Source of the DNA: Bradyrhizobium daqingense
Lineage (GTDB): Bacteria; Pseudomonadota; Alphaproteobacteria; Rhizobiales; Xanthobacteraceae
Assembly: GCF_021044685.1 (NCBI RefSeq)
Contig: NZ_CP088014.1
Span: forward strand, 7,302,001 to 7,366,000
Length of the DNA: 64,000 nt
Direction of reading: 5' to 3'
The notes below the pieces were generated by a model. The model was not told where the DNA came from. It ran no database searches and saw nothing but the letters and a program-made list of their open reading frames with translations. Numbering within the stretch: the stretch's first letter is position 1; each line of letters starts with the position of its first letter. Positions 24,821 through 35,020 of this stretch are shown piece after piece. The translations under genes and the position numbers were made by a program.

Positions 24821-27800
24821 TCAGGGATCGACCTGCTCGCGCACGAGTGCGTCTGCACCGAGCTCGCTGACCAGCTGCATCGCCTGCTTCAGGTCCGGCG
24901 TGTAGAAGCCCTCGCTGAACCTGCCGACGATGGGTACGAGCAGCAGGCTCGCGGGCTCGCGCCTACCGGCCTCGTACCACAGCCGCGCGAGGCTGACGGC
25001 GGTGCGAAGCTCCCAGGACAGCGCGCCCTGCTTGCGCGCGATCTCCAGCGACAGACCGAACATATCCTCGGCCTCCCGCGCCGATGCCGGATCGCCGTCC
25101 GACAGCGTGATCTCGCCCTGCAGGCGATAGACTTCGGCGAGGTAGGAGTGATCGCCGGTTCGTCTCGCGGTCGCGAGCGCGCCGTCCAACGCGCGCAAGG
25201 CGGCATCGCGCATCCCGACCTTGGCGTAGGCCTCCGCGAGCAGGCAGCGGAACCAGCAGCCGGCGAGCCAGGAATCCATCGCCTCGTACTCGTCGAGGCC
25301 GAAGCGCATCTGGCTGAGGCCTTCATCGGCTTCGCCGAGTTGCGCCAGCGCCCAGCCGCGCAGGATCGCCGCCTGCTGCTTCCAGTGCAGGAAATTGTGC
25401 TCGGTGGCGATGATCATGGCCCGGTTGGCGTGATCACGCGTGCCCTCGACGTCGCGCAAATGCTGGCAGAGATAAGCGCTGAACACGAGCGCGAAGGCGA
25501 GCGTGAACGGATGGCGGATCTTCTCGGCATTGGCGATCGCCTGCTCGCTGTGCTGGCGCGCCGCGTCCGGCCGGCCGAGGAACCACAGGAGATAGCCGAG
25601 ATAGGACAGCGAGACGACGCCGGGATCGATGCCGTGCCGCTCCATCAGGCCTGAGTGCAGATCGGGGCTGTAGAGGTTGATGCAGCGGTGCAGATGATGC
25701 TGCGAGGCGGCAAAGCGGCCGCGATACAGCATGGTCATCGCGATCGAGCGGTGCGCCTCGATCAGATAACCGGTCTGCTGTGCCGGCTGGATGCGCTGGT
25801 TCAGCCGTTCGCGCTTGGCGAATCGCAACAGCTCGACGCTGAGATCGTGCGCGCGCGTGAGATCGGCGCGGATGAAATGACAGACCCAGAGCCCGCGCGT
25901 GGCGGCGAAGGCCTTTTCGTCGTCGTCGAGCTGCTGGCCGAGCTCGAGCGCGCGGTTGTAGTTCTCCTCGACCTCGTGCACCGCATAGCCTTTGGCGGCG
26001 ATCAGGGCGTTGCCGAGCGCAATGCGCAGCTCGAGCTCCATCTCGTCGGCGCCCTGCATGCGGGTGTTGGCCTGCACGACGGTCAGGCCGCGGCGCAGGT
26101 GACCGATCGCTTCCAGATTGGCGCCGCTCTTGGCCGCCTGCTTGCCGGCCTTGAGCCAGAAGCTGGCGGCGCCCTCGCTCTGGCCGGATTCGGTCAGGTG
26201 ATGGGCCAGCAACTCCGGTTCGCGCTCGGTCTTCTCCGGATACATTTCGGCGAGCACCTGGGCGATCCGGGAATGCAGCTTGCGGCGCTCGCTGTGCAGG
26301 AGGCTTGCATGTGCGGCGTTCTGGATCATCACGTGCTTGAAGGAGTAGAGCGCCTCGGGCGGATGGCCGCGCCGCATGATCAGCCCCGCCTCCTCCAGAC
26401 GATTGAGGGCAGCCTCGATCTGTTCGGCGGGCGTATTGGCGACCGCATGGAGCGTCTCGTAGGAAAACTCGCGGCCGATGGTGGCGCCGATCTGCGCGAT
26501 GCGCTTGAACGGCCCCATCCGGTCCAGCCGCGCCATCAGGGAGTCCGTCAGGGTCGCCGGAATCGCGAGCTGCCGCCAGGGGCCCGACAGCACGTAGCGC
26601 CCGTGCCGCTCGGTCAGGAGGTTGGATTCGAGCACGGTCTTGGTGAGCTCTTCCAGGAACAGCGGCACGCCGTCGGTCTTGACGATGATCTCTTCGACGA
26701 CCTCCTTGGGCAGCTCTCGCCCCGCGACGCGCTCGACCAGCGTCGTGCGCAGCTGCCGGCTCAGGCGATTCAGCACCAGGGTGGTGATGTGGGAATGTGC
26801 GTTCCAACTCGGCTGGAATTCGGACCGCGCGGTGATGATGACCAGGACCGGCCGGTTCTGCACCCGCTCGACCAGGAGGTCGATGACCTCGCGCGAGGTC
26901 GGATCGATCCAATGCAGATCTTCGAACGCGATCACCAGCGGCATCTCGCGCGCAAGCCCCAGGAAGTGATTGACCAGCGCGGCGACGGTCGCGTCCTTCT
27001 GCTGTTGCGGCGAAAGGTCGAGCCGTGGATAGCGGTCGCCCGTCGGTATCGACAGCAGCGCGGCGAACAGCGGCGCCACCTGCTCGATGTCGCCATGCGC
27101 GGCGGCGATCGCGGTTTCGAGGCCCGAAAGCGACAGCGCGGAAAAATCCTCGCGGTCGAGCCCGAGCGTGAATTTGAGCTGCTCGGCGAATGGATAGAAC
27201 GCCGTGGACGTGTAGTAAGGCGAGCATTGCAGGGAGACCTGCCCATGGCGATCGCCGGAGATCCGCTCGAAGATTTCCTGGATGATGCGCGACTTGCCGA
27301 TGCCGGGCTCGCCGAACTTGACGACGACCTGGCCGTCGCCGTCCTTGGCCTGCTGCCAGCGCCCCATCAACAGCGCGATCTCCTCCTCGCGGTTGACGAG
27401 CGGCGTCAGACGCGTGCCCATGGCGGCCGCGAAGCGGGTCTCCACCCGCGAGGCACGCATCACGTGCCAGGCCTGCGCCTTCTCGGAGATGCCCTTCAGA
27501 TCGTGGACGCCGAGATTGCGGAATTCGAACTTCCCTTTCAGCAGCGACTGGGTCGAGGCGGAGATCACGACGCCATTGGGCGGCGCCAGGCCTTGCAGGC
27601 GCGCGGCGAGATTGACGGTCTCACCGACCGCGGAGTCGCGCTCCTCGGTGCCCTGCCCGACCAGATCGCCGACCACGACGAGACCGGTCGCGATCCCGAT
27701 GCGCACGGCCGGCGAGTGGCTGAGCGCACCGCGCGGCTCGATCGCCCGCGCGCTCGACAGCACCCGCACGATCTCGAGCCCGGCGCGTACCGCACGCTCG

Positions 27801-28285
27801 GCGTCGTCCTCATGGGCGGTCGGATAGCCGAAATAGACCAAGATACCGTCGCCGACGAAGCGGGCGGCAAAGCCTTCGTAATGCTTGACGACGCGGACAC
27901 AGGTTTCGCGGAAGCTCGCGATCATGTCACGCACGTCTTCCGGATCGAACTGCACCGAGAGCGAGGTGGAATCGACCATGTCGCAGAACATGGTCGTGAG
28001 CTGACGCCGTTCCGCGCCGACCTCCGCGCGCTTTTGCGGCGGCGCGGCCACAGCCGGCACGTCCGCCGTTTCGTCCCTAAACAGCGCCGACATCGCCCGC
28101 TGAAGCCGCTTGCGATCGCCGAGCGGCAATCCGAGCTCGGCCAGATCCGACTCGGTCAGGTCCGCCATCACGTCGAGATCGAGGCGGTGCTGCGCGAAGA
28201 GATCGGTGTAGTGGCCGAGGCCAATGCCTTCGAGCCAGCGCTTCAGCCCGCCCTCCGTTCCCGTGTCCGGCTCATTCTCCAGCAT
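24821..28285 (-). CDS. SAM-domain/adenylate cyclase/AAA ATPase/TPR signalling protein
   Basis: A 1154-residue multidomain protein. Residues about 10-70 are a sterile-alpha-motif domain (LKRWLEGIGLGHYTDLFAQH). About 90-265 is a class III cyclase with MFCDMVDST, ARFVGDGILVYFG and SAVGETVNLAARL, all catalytic residues present. About 300-560 is an AAA-type ATPase with P-loop KFGEPGIGKSRII and LVIAFEDLHWIDPTSREVID (Walker B). The remaining half is helical TPR-like repeats. This layout is a known rhizobial/actinobacterial type of STAND-like signalling cyclase; the stimulus is unknown. It starts divergently from the NRPS, with 136 bp between the two starts, and is coupled to the PCMT gene. Confidence 0.9.
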   Translation of the reverse strand: MLENEPDTGTEGGLKRWLEGIGLGHYTDLFAQHRLDLDVMADLTESDLAELGLPLGDRKRLQRAMSALFRDETADVPAVAAPPQKRAEVGAERRQLTTMFCDMVDSTSLSVQFDPEDVRDMIASFRETCVRVVKHYEGFAARFVGDGILVYFGYPTAHEDDAERAVRAGLEIVRVLSSARAIEPRGALSHSPAVRIGIATGLVVVGDLVGQGTEERDSAVGETVNLAARLQGLAPPNGVVISASTQSLLKGKFEFRNLGVHDLKGISEKAQAWHVMRASRVETRFAAAMGTRLTPLVNREEEIALLMGRWQQAKDGDGQVVVKFGEPGIGKSRIIQEIFERISGDRHGQVSLQCSPYYTSTAFYPFAEQLKFTLGLDREDFSALSLSGLETAIAAAHGDIEQVAPLFAALLSIPTGDRYPRLDLSPQQQKDATVAALVNHFLGLAREMPLVIAFEDLHWIDPTSREVIDLLVERVQNRPVLVIITARSEFQPSWNAHSHITTLVLNRLSRQLRTTLVERVAGRELPKEVVEEIIVKTDGVPLFLEELTKTVLESNLLTERHGRYVLSGPWRQLAIPATLTDSLMARLDRMGPFKRIAQIGATIGREFSYETLHAVANTPAEQIEAALNRLEEAGLIMRRGHPPEALYSFKHVMIQNAAHASLLHSERRKLHSRIAQVLAEMYPEKTEREPELLAHHLTESGQSEGAASFWLKAGKQAAKSGANLEAIGHLRRGLTVVQANTRMQGADEMELELRIALGNALIAAKGYAVHEVEENYNRALELGQQLDDDEKAFAATRGLWVCHFIRADLTRAHDLSVELLRFAKRERLNQRIQPAQQTGYLIEAHRSIAMTMLYRGRFAASQHHLHRCINLYSPDLHSGLMERHGIDPGVVSLSYLGYLLWFLGRPDAARQHSEQAIANAEKIRHPFTLAFALVFSAYLCQHLRDVEGTRDHANRAMIIATEHNFLHWKQQAAILRGWALAQLGEADEGLSQMRFGLDEYEAMDSWLAGCWFRCLLAEAYAKVGMRDAALRALDGALATARRTGDHSYLAEVYRLQGEITLSDGDPASAREAEDMFGLSLEIARKQGALSWELRTAVSLARLWYEAGRREPASLLLVPIVGRFSEGFYTPDLKQAMQLVSELGADALVREQVDP

Positions 28286-28421
28286 GGTGATTTCCGCCCG
28301 ACCATCACTCCGTCGAAGGGCTTTGGGCCCCTCAACCACAGATTTTGAGGCCCGAACTTCACCTCAGACTGGACGCGTTCCCTAAGTCTTGGGAAGAATA
28401 GCTCAATCAGATCAAAAGGGA

Positions 28422-31400
28422 ATGGCGTTGTCGGACATCGCATCCGGAGCGGGAGAGGGATCGGGAGCTGCCAGCGCCGAAACCAAGTCCCTTGCGCATA
28501 TCGGCCGCCTCCTCGACGTCCACGCGCAGAGGATGCCAGCGGCACCCGCCCTGCTCGCCCCAGGGCGGCCGGCGCTCAGCTATGGCGCGCTGGCCGTATC
28601 GATCCGGCAACTGGTCCGATCCCTGCGCGGGCTCGGCATTGCGCCGGCCGACCGCATAGCGGTCGCATTGCCGCGCAGCGCCGACAGCGCGCTGGCGCTG
28701 ATCGCAGTCGCCTCGAGCTGCGCCTGCGTCCCCGTCAATCCCGACCTGACCGCGGATGAGCTGCAACGCTATTTCAGTGAATTGAAGCTGACGGCGCTCG
28801 TGACCCGGGCCGACATGGACTCGGCCAGTCGTGACGTCGCCAGGACGCTCGACATCGCGGTGATCGATTTCGTGCCGGGACCGATCAGCGATCTCGGCGG
28901 TTGCGCCTTCGGCGGCCCAATGATCGGGCCGGCAAGCACGAGCGGTGTCTCAGGCGCCGACGACGATGCATTCATCCTGATGACGTCGGGCACGGCGGCG
29001 CGGCCGAAAATGGTGCCGCTGACCCATCGCAACGTGTGTCTGTCGGCGCAAAATGCCGGCCGCGTGCTGTCGCTCACACCGCACGATCGCCTGCTCAACG
29101 TGCTGCCGCTGTTCCACGCCCATGGCCTGATCTCCGGCCTGTTGACGGCGCTGGCCGCGGGCTCCAGCGTGATCTGCACCGACGGTTTCGATGCATCGTC
29201 CTTCTTCGGCTGGATGCGGGAGCTGCAGCCGACCTGGTACACGGCGGTGCCGACCATTCATCGCGCGCTGCTGACGGCGGCGGAGGCTGATCCCGACCGT
29301 GCCAGGTCGTCGTCACTGCGCGTGATCCGTTCGGCCTCGGCCTCGCTGGCGCCGGCGATCCTCGAAGGACTGCAAGCAACCTTCGGTGTCCCCGTGCTCG
29401 AGACCTACGGCATGACAGAGGCGGCCTCGCAGATCGCGGCCAACCCGTTCGAGCTGCGCAAGATCGGATCGGTCGGCCGCGCCGCGGGCCCGGAGATCGC
29501 GGTCATGGACGAGGCGGGACGCACGCTTGCGAGCGGCGCGCATGGCGAGATCATGCTGCGCGGTCCCAACATGAGCCGCGGCTATTACAACGACGAGGCC
29601 GCGACCAAAGCCGCATTCCGCAATGGCTGGTTCCGGACCGGGGATCTCGGCTATCTCGACGAAGACGGCTATCTCTTCATCGTCGGCCGCATCAAGGACG
29701 TCATCAACCGCGGTGGCCAGAAGATCTCGCCGCTGGAGGTGGAAGAGGTCCTGCTCAGCCATCCGGCGGTGCTGGAGGCCGGGGTGTTCGCGGTTCCGCA
29801 TGAGAAGCTCGGCGAGAACGTTGCCGCGGTCGTGGTGCTGCGGCCGAGTTCCGAGGCGAGCTCGGACCAGCTGCGCCAGTTCGCGCGAAAGCGGCTCGCG
29901 GCCTACAAGGTGCCGAGCCTGATCCGCAGTGTGGCGGCGCTGCCGAAGGGCGCCAGCGGCAAGGTCAAACGCAATGCGCTGGCCGCACTGATCGCCACCA
30001 CGGAGAGCGGCAATGAGGCGCAGGCGCCACGCAACGCGCTGGAGACCCAGCTCGCCGCGATCTGGGCCAGTCTCTTGGAGCTGCCGCGGGTCGGCACCGA
30101 TCAGGACGTGTTCGCGCTCGGCGCGGATTCGCTCGCAGTGACACAGATGCGCTCGCGCCTGCGCGAGCGTTTCAACGTCGACTTCTCGTTCGAGGACATT
30201 TTCGATTGCGCCACCGTGGCCGCGCTTGCCGCACGGCTTGACGCCGCCGCAAGCCGTCGCGAACCGGCGCTGCCGGCCTGGCGTCAGGCCGCTGCGGCAG
30301 ATGCACCGCTGTCATTCCAGCAGCAGCGGATGTATGTGCTCTCCCGGCTCGATCCGACCCGCTACAACTATAATGTCGTCGAAGTTGCCGTTCTCAAAGG
30401 CCCGGTCGACGTCGCCGCGCTTTCTGCAAGCCTCACCGCGATCTGCGCGCGCCACGAAGCGCTGCGCTCGATCTTCATCGAAACCGAGGGCGAGCCGACG
30501 CAGCGCGTCCTGCAATCACCGCCGCCGTTCGAGCGGATCAAGCTAAAGCCCTGCCCGGCCGACAAGCGCGCCGCAATCATCAGGCGCGAGGCGCTCAAGC
30601 TCGCGCAATATCCGTTCGATTTCGCCCGTGAGGCACCGTTGAGGGTCTCGCTGCTGTCGTTCGACAGAACGAACCACGCGCTGGTGGTCAACGTCCATCA
30701 CCTCGTCACCGACGGCTGGTCGCAGCGGCTGTTCTGGGAGGAGCTTGCCGCTCATTATGCGGCCGCGCGAAAGCAAAGCGCCGCCGTACTGCCCCCGCCC
30801 GCCTTCCAATATCGCGACTTTGCGCTCTGGCAGCAGAGCTGGGCGCAAACGCCGGCCGCCAGGGAGCAGCTCGACTATTGGCGGACCCAGCTCGACGGGG
30901 TCACCACGCTGCCGCTGCGAACCGACCGACCGAGGCCGGAGGCCTGGAGCGGTCACGGGGCCCGGCATTATCTCGAATTCTCCAAGCCCCTGTCGGCCGA
31001 CCTGCGCAGGCTGAGCCAGGACCAGGGCGTGACACCCTTCATGACGCTGCTCGCGGCCTTCCAGTGCCTGCTGTTCCGCCACACCGCGCATGAGGATGTC
31101 GCCACGGGATCGCTGATCGCCAACCGCAACCAGATCGAAAGCGAGCGCCTGATCGGGCTATTCGCCAACACGCTGATCCTGCGCAACGATTTCAGCGGCG
31201 ATCCCAGCTTCGGCGAGATGTTGCGGCGGGTGCGGCAGGTCACGCTCGACGCCTATCGCAATCAGGATCTGCCGATCGAGGAGGTGCTGCGCGCGCTCCA
31301 GATCGCACGCCGCAGCGACGGCAATCCGCTGTTCCGGATCATGTTCATTCTCCAGAATGCCTCGATCGAGGCGGCGCGCTTCCCGGGTTTTTCGACGCGG

Positions 31401-34400
31401 CGGCTGGAAGTCGATCCCAAGGTCGCGCGCTTCGACGTCACGCTCGAACTGGTCGAGGCCGACGGCCGCTTCACCGGCTTCTTCGAATACGCCACCGATC
31501 TGTTCGAGGCGGCGACGATCGAAGCCATGGCGACCCAGTTCAAGACCCTGCTCAAGGCGGCCATCGCCGATCCGGAGCAGCGCATCTCGCGCCTGCCGCT
31601 CCTGACCGAGACCGAGCGCCGGCAATTGCTCGCGAGAGGCCGGGGCATGGCGGCCGATTTCACCACGCGCGGCAATTTCAGCGAGCGCTTCGATCGTCAG
31701 GCCAAGCGCACGCCGAACGCGGTTGCGGTGTCGGACGGCCGAACGTCCCTGAGCTATCGCGAGCTGGCGCGCCGCAGCCACGCGATCGCGCACTGGCTGG
31801 CGCGTGAAGACGTCCGTGCCGAGAGCGTGGTCGCTCTGCTGGCGGAGCGCGGGCCCGACCTGCTCGCGGCGATGATCGCGGTACAGCGCGTGGGCGCGGC
31901 CTTCCTCAATCTCGATCCCGACCAGCCGCCGGCACGCCTTGCCACCATCCTCGGATCGAGCTGTGCCGGCGTACTGCTGGTCGGACGGGCCCAGTCCGCC
32001 ATGGTCGAGGCGCTGATCGAGCCGCTGGTCGAGCGCATCCATGTGGCCGAGCTCGAAGACGTGGTCGCGCCAGCGGCGACCAAGCCGGTCCGCGCCGCAC
32101 CACGTGCCGCCTCCAGCCTTGCTTATCTCGTCTACACATCCGGCTCCTCCGGCGCGCCGAAGGGCGTCATGATCGAGCAGCGCGGCCTGTCGAACCATCT
32201 GGCCTCGCTCGTCGCCGAGCTCGGCCTCTCGGCGAGGGACGTGATCGCGCAGACGGCGCCGCAGAGCTTCGTCATCGCGGTCTGGCAGTTCCTCGCCGGA
32301 CCCATGGTCGGCGCACGCGTGCATGTCTGCGGCAACACGATCGTGCAGGACCCGATTCAGCTGGCGCAGGAGATCGAGCGCGAAGGCGTTACGGTGCTCG
32401 AGATCGTGCCGTCGCTGCTACGGGTGGTGGTCGAGCGCATGAGCGAGGCACAGGTCGGACGCGCCTTCGCCAAATTGCGATTGCTGATCTCCACCGGAGA
32501 GCCGCTGCCCGTCGAACTCTGCAACGCCTGGTTCGCGCGCTGCCCGAAAGTGCCGCTGATCAACGCCTATGGCGCCTCGGAATGTTCGGACGACGTCTCC
32601 CTGCATCGCCTAACCAAGGCGCCGGCAATCGCGACCGGCAACATCCCGGTCGGCGCTCCGCTGCCGAACACCCAGCTCTACGTGCTCGACGCAGACCTGC
32701 AGCCGCTGCCTGTTGGCGTCACCGGCGAGCTCTGCATCGGCGGCGCCGGCGTCGGCCGCGGCTATATCAATGATCCCGCGCAGAACCAGCAGCGTTTCCT
32801 GCCCGATCCGTTCTCGCGCCGGACCGGCAGCCGGCTTTACCGGACCGGCGACCTCGCCCGCCGCCGCGCTGATGGCACGATCGAGTGCCTCGGCCGCGCT
32901 GACCATCAGGTCAAGATCCGCGGCCACCGCATCGAGCTCAAGGAGATCGAGAACGCGCTTGCCGCGCATCCCGACGTGCGCGCAGGCATCGTCGAGCCGC
33001 GCCGTGAGGCGAGCGGCGATGTTAGGCTGGTCGCCCATATCGTCGCACGGCCCGGCAGCAGAAGCAGCGCCAGCGAGCTGCGCGAATTCCTGAAGAGCCG
33101 GTTGCCGGGTCACGCCATCCCGTCCGCCTTCCTGTTCCTCGATCAGGTGCCGCTCAACGCCCATGGCAAGCTCGACCGGTCGGCACTGCGGGCGCCGGCG
33201 CTCGAGGAGGCGTCCGGACCGGATACGGCCGTGCCGGCGCGGCGCTTCACTGAGAAGGTGCTCTCCGACATCTGGATCGACCTGCTCAAGGTCGAGAGCA
33301 TCGGCGTCACCGACAATTTCTTCGATCTCGGCGGCCACTCGCTGCTCGCGGGCCGGACCATGGCGCGCATCGCCCGGGCGCTTGGGGTATCGCTGCCGAT
33401 CAAGACCATCTTCGAGGCGCCGACCATCGAAGAGCTTGCCCGGCAGGTCGATGCGGCGGTGGCGGCAAAGCCGCGCAAGCCTGCCGCGAGCGGGCCAAAG
33501 CTGGCCGAAAGAAGCCTCGCCGATAGCGGACCTGCGCCGCTCTCGATCGCGCAGGATCAGATGCTGCGGATCGAGCAGAACCTGCCGGATCTGCCGCTGT
33601 TCAACCTGCCGTTTGCCTTCCGCCTCCAGGGACCGCTCGATCCAGCCGCCCTGGCGCAGGCGATCGACGACGTCGTGCGCCGACACGAATCGCTGCGCAC
33701 CGCGTTCGGCCGGCGCGGCGGAGAGCCCGTCAGCCGCATCTCGGCCCCCGACGCCGTCGCCGGTGTCCTGACGGTCGAGACCATCGGCGATGGTCATCCC
33801 CACCGCAACAAGCGGCGCAGGGCGCTCGAGCTCAGGAAGATCAAACTGCTGATCGAGCGCGAGACCTTCACCCCGATCGAGACCACGCGTGCGCCGCTGC
33901 TGCGCGCGCGGCTGTTGCGGCTCCATGACGACGAACACGTGCTGCTGCTGACGTTGCATCACGCCGTCGTCGACGGCTGGTCGATCGGCGTGCTGTTCGA
34001 GGAATGGTCCAATCGCTATGCGGCGCTGGCCGGATATCCATCGGTGCCGCTCCTGAGGTCGCCTCCGGCTTTCTCGGACGTTGCGCGCTGGCAACGCTGG
34101 TGGTGCGGCACCGACGCGGCCCGCCGTCAGGCCGCCGACTGGACCGAGAATTTGCGCGGCGCAAGCCGGCTCTTCGACGGCGAATCAAGCCCGAGCGCAT
34201 CCACGGGGCGTCACCCGGTCAACCTCGCGCCCGATTTGATCGGCCGGCTCACGGCCTTCGCCGCCCAGCACAATGCCACCCTGTTCATGTGCCTCCTCAC
34301 CGGCCTGAAGGCGCTGCTGCTGGCGCGAACGGGCCGCACCGACATCGCGGTCGCCACCGCCATGGCCAATCGCGCCCAGCCGGACACCGACCGGATCATC

Positions 34401-34880
34401 GGCCCGTTCGAGAACACGGTCATCATCCGCACCATGCTCACGCCGGAGGTCTCGTTCGCGCAGGCCTTGGCGCGGGTGCGCCAGAGCGTGCTGGACGCGC
34501 ATGCGCGGCAGGAGCTGCCGTTCAACATCCTGGCCGACCATCTGGAGCGGCAGGGGATCGATCCGGCCGCGCTGCTCCAGGTCTATTTCACCCTGCAAAA
34601 TCCACTGCGCCAGCCGCTCGATCTGCCCGATCTCGTGACCGAGTCGATCGGCAACATCGCGCGCGAAGGCCAGCCGGTGCTGCCGATCGACCGGACCTGG
34701 CTGTCGCTGATGCTCAAGGAGCGCCCGACCGGAATCACCGGTTCATGCAATTACAAGCGCGACTTGCTCGACGGCCATATGGTCGGCGCATGGATGGAGG
34801 ACCTCGTCGCGCTCTTGCCGGCCGCTGTTGCCGAGCCCAACATACCGCTCGGCCGATTGCTCGATCGCAGGGCGGCATGA
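28422..34880 (+). CDS. Two-module nonribosomal peptide synthetase with acyl-ligase loading domain
   Basis: A 2152-residue NRPS. Order: acyl-ligase A1 (about 20-520; MTSGTAARPKMVPLTHRN near 187, TYGMTEAAS near 328), carrier T1 (LGADSL Ser near 570), condensation C1 (HHLVTDGWS near 759), A2 (YTSGSSGAPKGVMIEQRG near 1237, GKLDRSAL at its end), T2 (LGGHSLL near 1637), terminal C2 (HHAVVDGWS near 1846). A1 strongly recalls oxalyl-CoA synthetase/Fum10-like ligases (WYTAVPTIHRALL, SASLAPAILE) rather than amino-acid domains. A2 has SFVIAVWQ, so Val stands where Asp normally binds the alpha-amino group. There is no thioesterase or reductase, so release by C2 onto a free nucleophile is inferred. Start is uncertain: AAGGG lies very close to this ATG; TTG 28389 and TTG 28428 are alternatives. 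Confidence 0.92.
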   Translation: MALSDIASGAGEGSGAASAETKSLAHIGRLLDVHAQRMPAAPALLAPGRPALSYGALAVSIRQLVRSLRGLGIAPADRIAVALPRSADSALALIAVASSCACVPVNPDLTADELQRYFSELKLTALVTRADMDSASRDVARTLDIAVIDFVPGPISDLGGCAFGGPMIGPASTSGVSGADDDAFILMTSGTAARPKMVPLTHRNVCLSAQNAGRVLSLTPHDRLLNVLPLFHAHGLISGLLTALAAGSSVICTDGFDASSFFGWMRELQPTWYTAVPTIHRALLTAAEADPDRARSSSLRVIRSASASLAPAILEGLQATFGVPVLETYGMTEAASQIAANPFELRKIGSVGRAAGPEIAVMDEAGRTLASGAHGEIMLRGPNMSRGYYNDEAATKAAFRNGWFRTGDLGYLDEDGYLFIVGRIKDVINRGGQKISPLEVEEVLLSHPAVLEAGVFAVPHEKLGENVAAVVVLRPSSEASSDQLRQFARKRLAAYKVPSLIRSVAALPKGASGKVKRNALAALIATTESGNEAQAPRNALETQLAAIWASLLELPRVGTDQDVFALGADSLAVTQMRSRLRERFNVDFSFEDIFDCATVAALAARLDAAASRREPALPAWRQAAAADAPLSFQQQRMYVLSRLDPTRYNYNVVEVAVLKGPVDVAALSASLTAICARHEALRSIFIETEGEPTQRVLQSPPPFERIKLKPCPADKRAAIIRREALKLAQYPFDFAREAPLRVSLLSFDRTNHALVVNVHHLVTDGWSQRLFWEELAAHYAAARKQSAAVLPPPAFQYRDFALWQQSWAQTPAAREQLDYWRTQLDGVTTLPLRTDRPRPEAWSGHGARHYLEFSKPLSADLRRLSQDQGVTPFMTLLAAFQCLLFRHTAHEDVATGSLIANRNQIESERLIGLFANTLILRNDFSGDPSFGEMLRRVRQVTLDAYRNQDLPIEEVLRALQIARRSDGNPLFRIMFILQNASIEAARFPGFSTRRLEVDPKVARFDVTLELVEADGRFTGFFEYATDLFEAATIEAMATQFKTLLKAAIADPEQRISRLPLLTETERRQLLARGRGMAADFTTRGNFSERFDRQAKRTPNAVAVSDGRTSLSYRELARRSHAIAHWLAREDVRAESVVALLAERGPDLLAAMIAVQRVGAAFLNLDPDQPPARLATILGSSCAGVLLVGRAQSAMVEALIEPLVERIHVAELEDVVAPAATKPVRAAPRAASSLAYLVYTSGSSGAPKGVMIEQRGLSNHLASLVAELGLSARDVIAQTAPQSFVIAVWQFLAGPMVGARVHVCGNTIVQDPIQLAQEIEREGVTVLEIVPSLLRVVVERMSEAQVGRAFAKLRLLISTGEPLPVELCNAWFARCPKVPLINAYGASECSDDVSLHRLTKAPAIATGNIPVGAPLPNTQLYVLDADLQPLPVGVTGELCIGGAGVGRGYINDPAQNQQRFLPDPFSRRTGSRLYRTGDLARRRADGTIECLGRADHQVKIRGHRIELKEIENALAAHPDVRAGIVEPRREASGDVRLVAHIVARPGSRSSASELREFLKSRLPGHAIPSAFLFLDQVPLNAHGKLDRSALRAPALEEASGPDTAVPARRFTEKVLSDIWIDLLKVESIGVTDNFFDLGGHSLLAGRTMARIARALGVSLPIKTIFEAPTIEELARQVDAAVAAKPRKPAASGPKLAERSLADSGPAPLSIAQDQMLRIEQNLPDLPLFNLPFAFRLQGPLDPAALAQAIDDVVRRHESLRTAFGRRGGEPVSRISAPDAVAGVLTVETIGDGHPHRNKRRRALELRKIKLLIERETFTPIETTRAPLLRARLLRLHDDEHVLLLTLHHAVVDGWSIGVLFEEWSNRYAALAGYPSVPLLRSPPAFSDVARWQRWWCGTDAARRQAADWTENLRGASRLFDGESSPSASTGRHPVNLAPDLIGRLTAFAAQHNATLFMCLLTGLKALLLARTGRTDIAVATAMANRAQPDTDRIIGPFENTVIIRTMLTPEVSFAQALARVRQSVLDAHARQELPFNILADHLERQGIDPAALLQVYFTLQNPLRQPLDLPDLVTESIGNIAREGQPVLPIDRTWLSLMLKERPTGITGSCNYKRDLLDGHMVGAWMEDLVALLPAAVAEPNIPLGRLLDRRAA

Positions 34881-35020
34881 CCGGCCGCACATGACGGGAT
34901 CAATACGGGATCACTCGCCACAGCTGTGAATGAGCAAGTTGCAGCTTGATTATTTGGCGCTAGCGCGCAAGATTATTCTCGCGTTTTGATTTGGACGATC
35001 ATTTCAACCCGGGGAGTGTT

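Noticed and set aside
25655..28348. A very long open frame on the plus strand opposite the SAM-cyclase-ATPase gene
   Set aside because: It mirrors the wobble positions of a clearly recognisable protein on the other strand and its product is Arg/Asp/Gly-rich with no known motif; high-GC antisense shadow.
28422..29960. First NRPS adenylation domain as an ordinary amino-acid-activating domain
   Set aside because: Its motifs (WYTAVPTIHRALL, SASLAPAILE, YGMTEAAS) are those of acyl-CoA-synthetase-like ligases, not amino-acid A domains.
32610..34094. A 494-codon minus-strand frame inside the NRPS
   Set aside because: It lies antisense to conserved adenylation, carrier and condensation motifs and has no motifs of its own.
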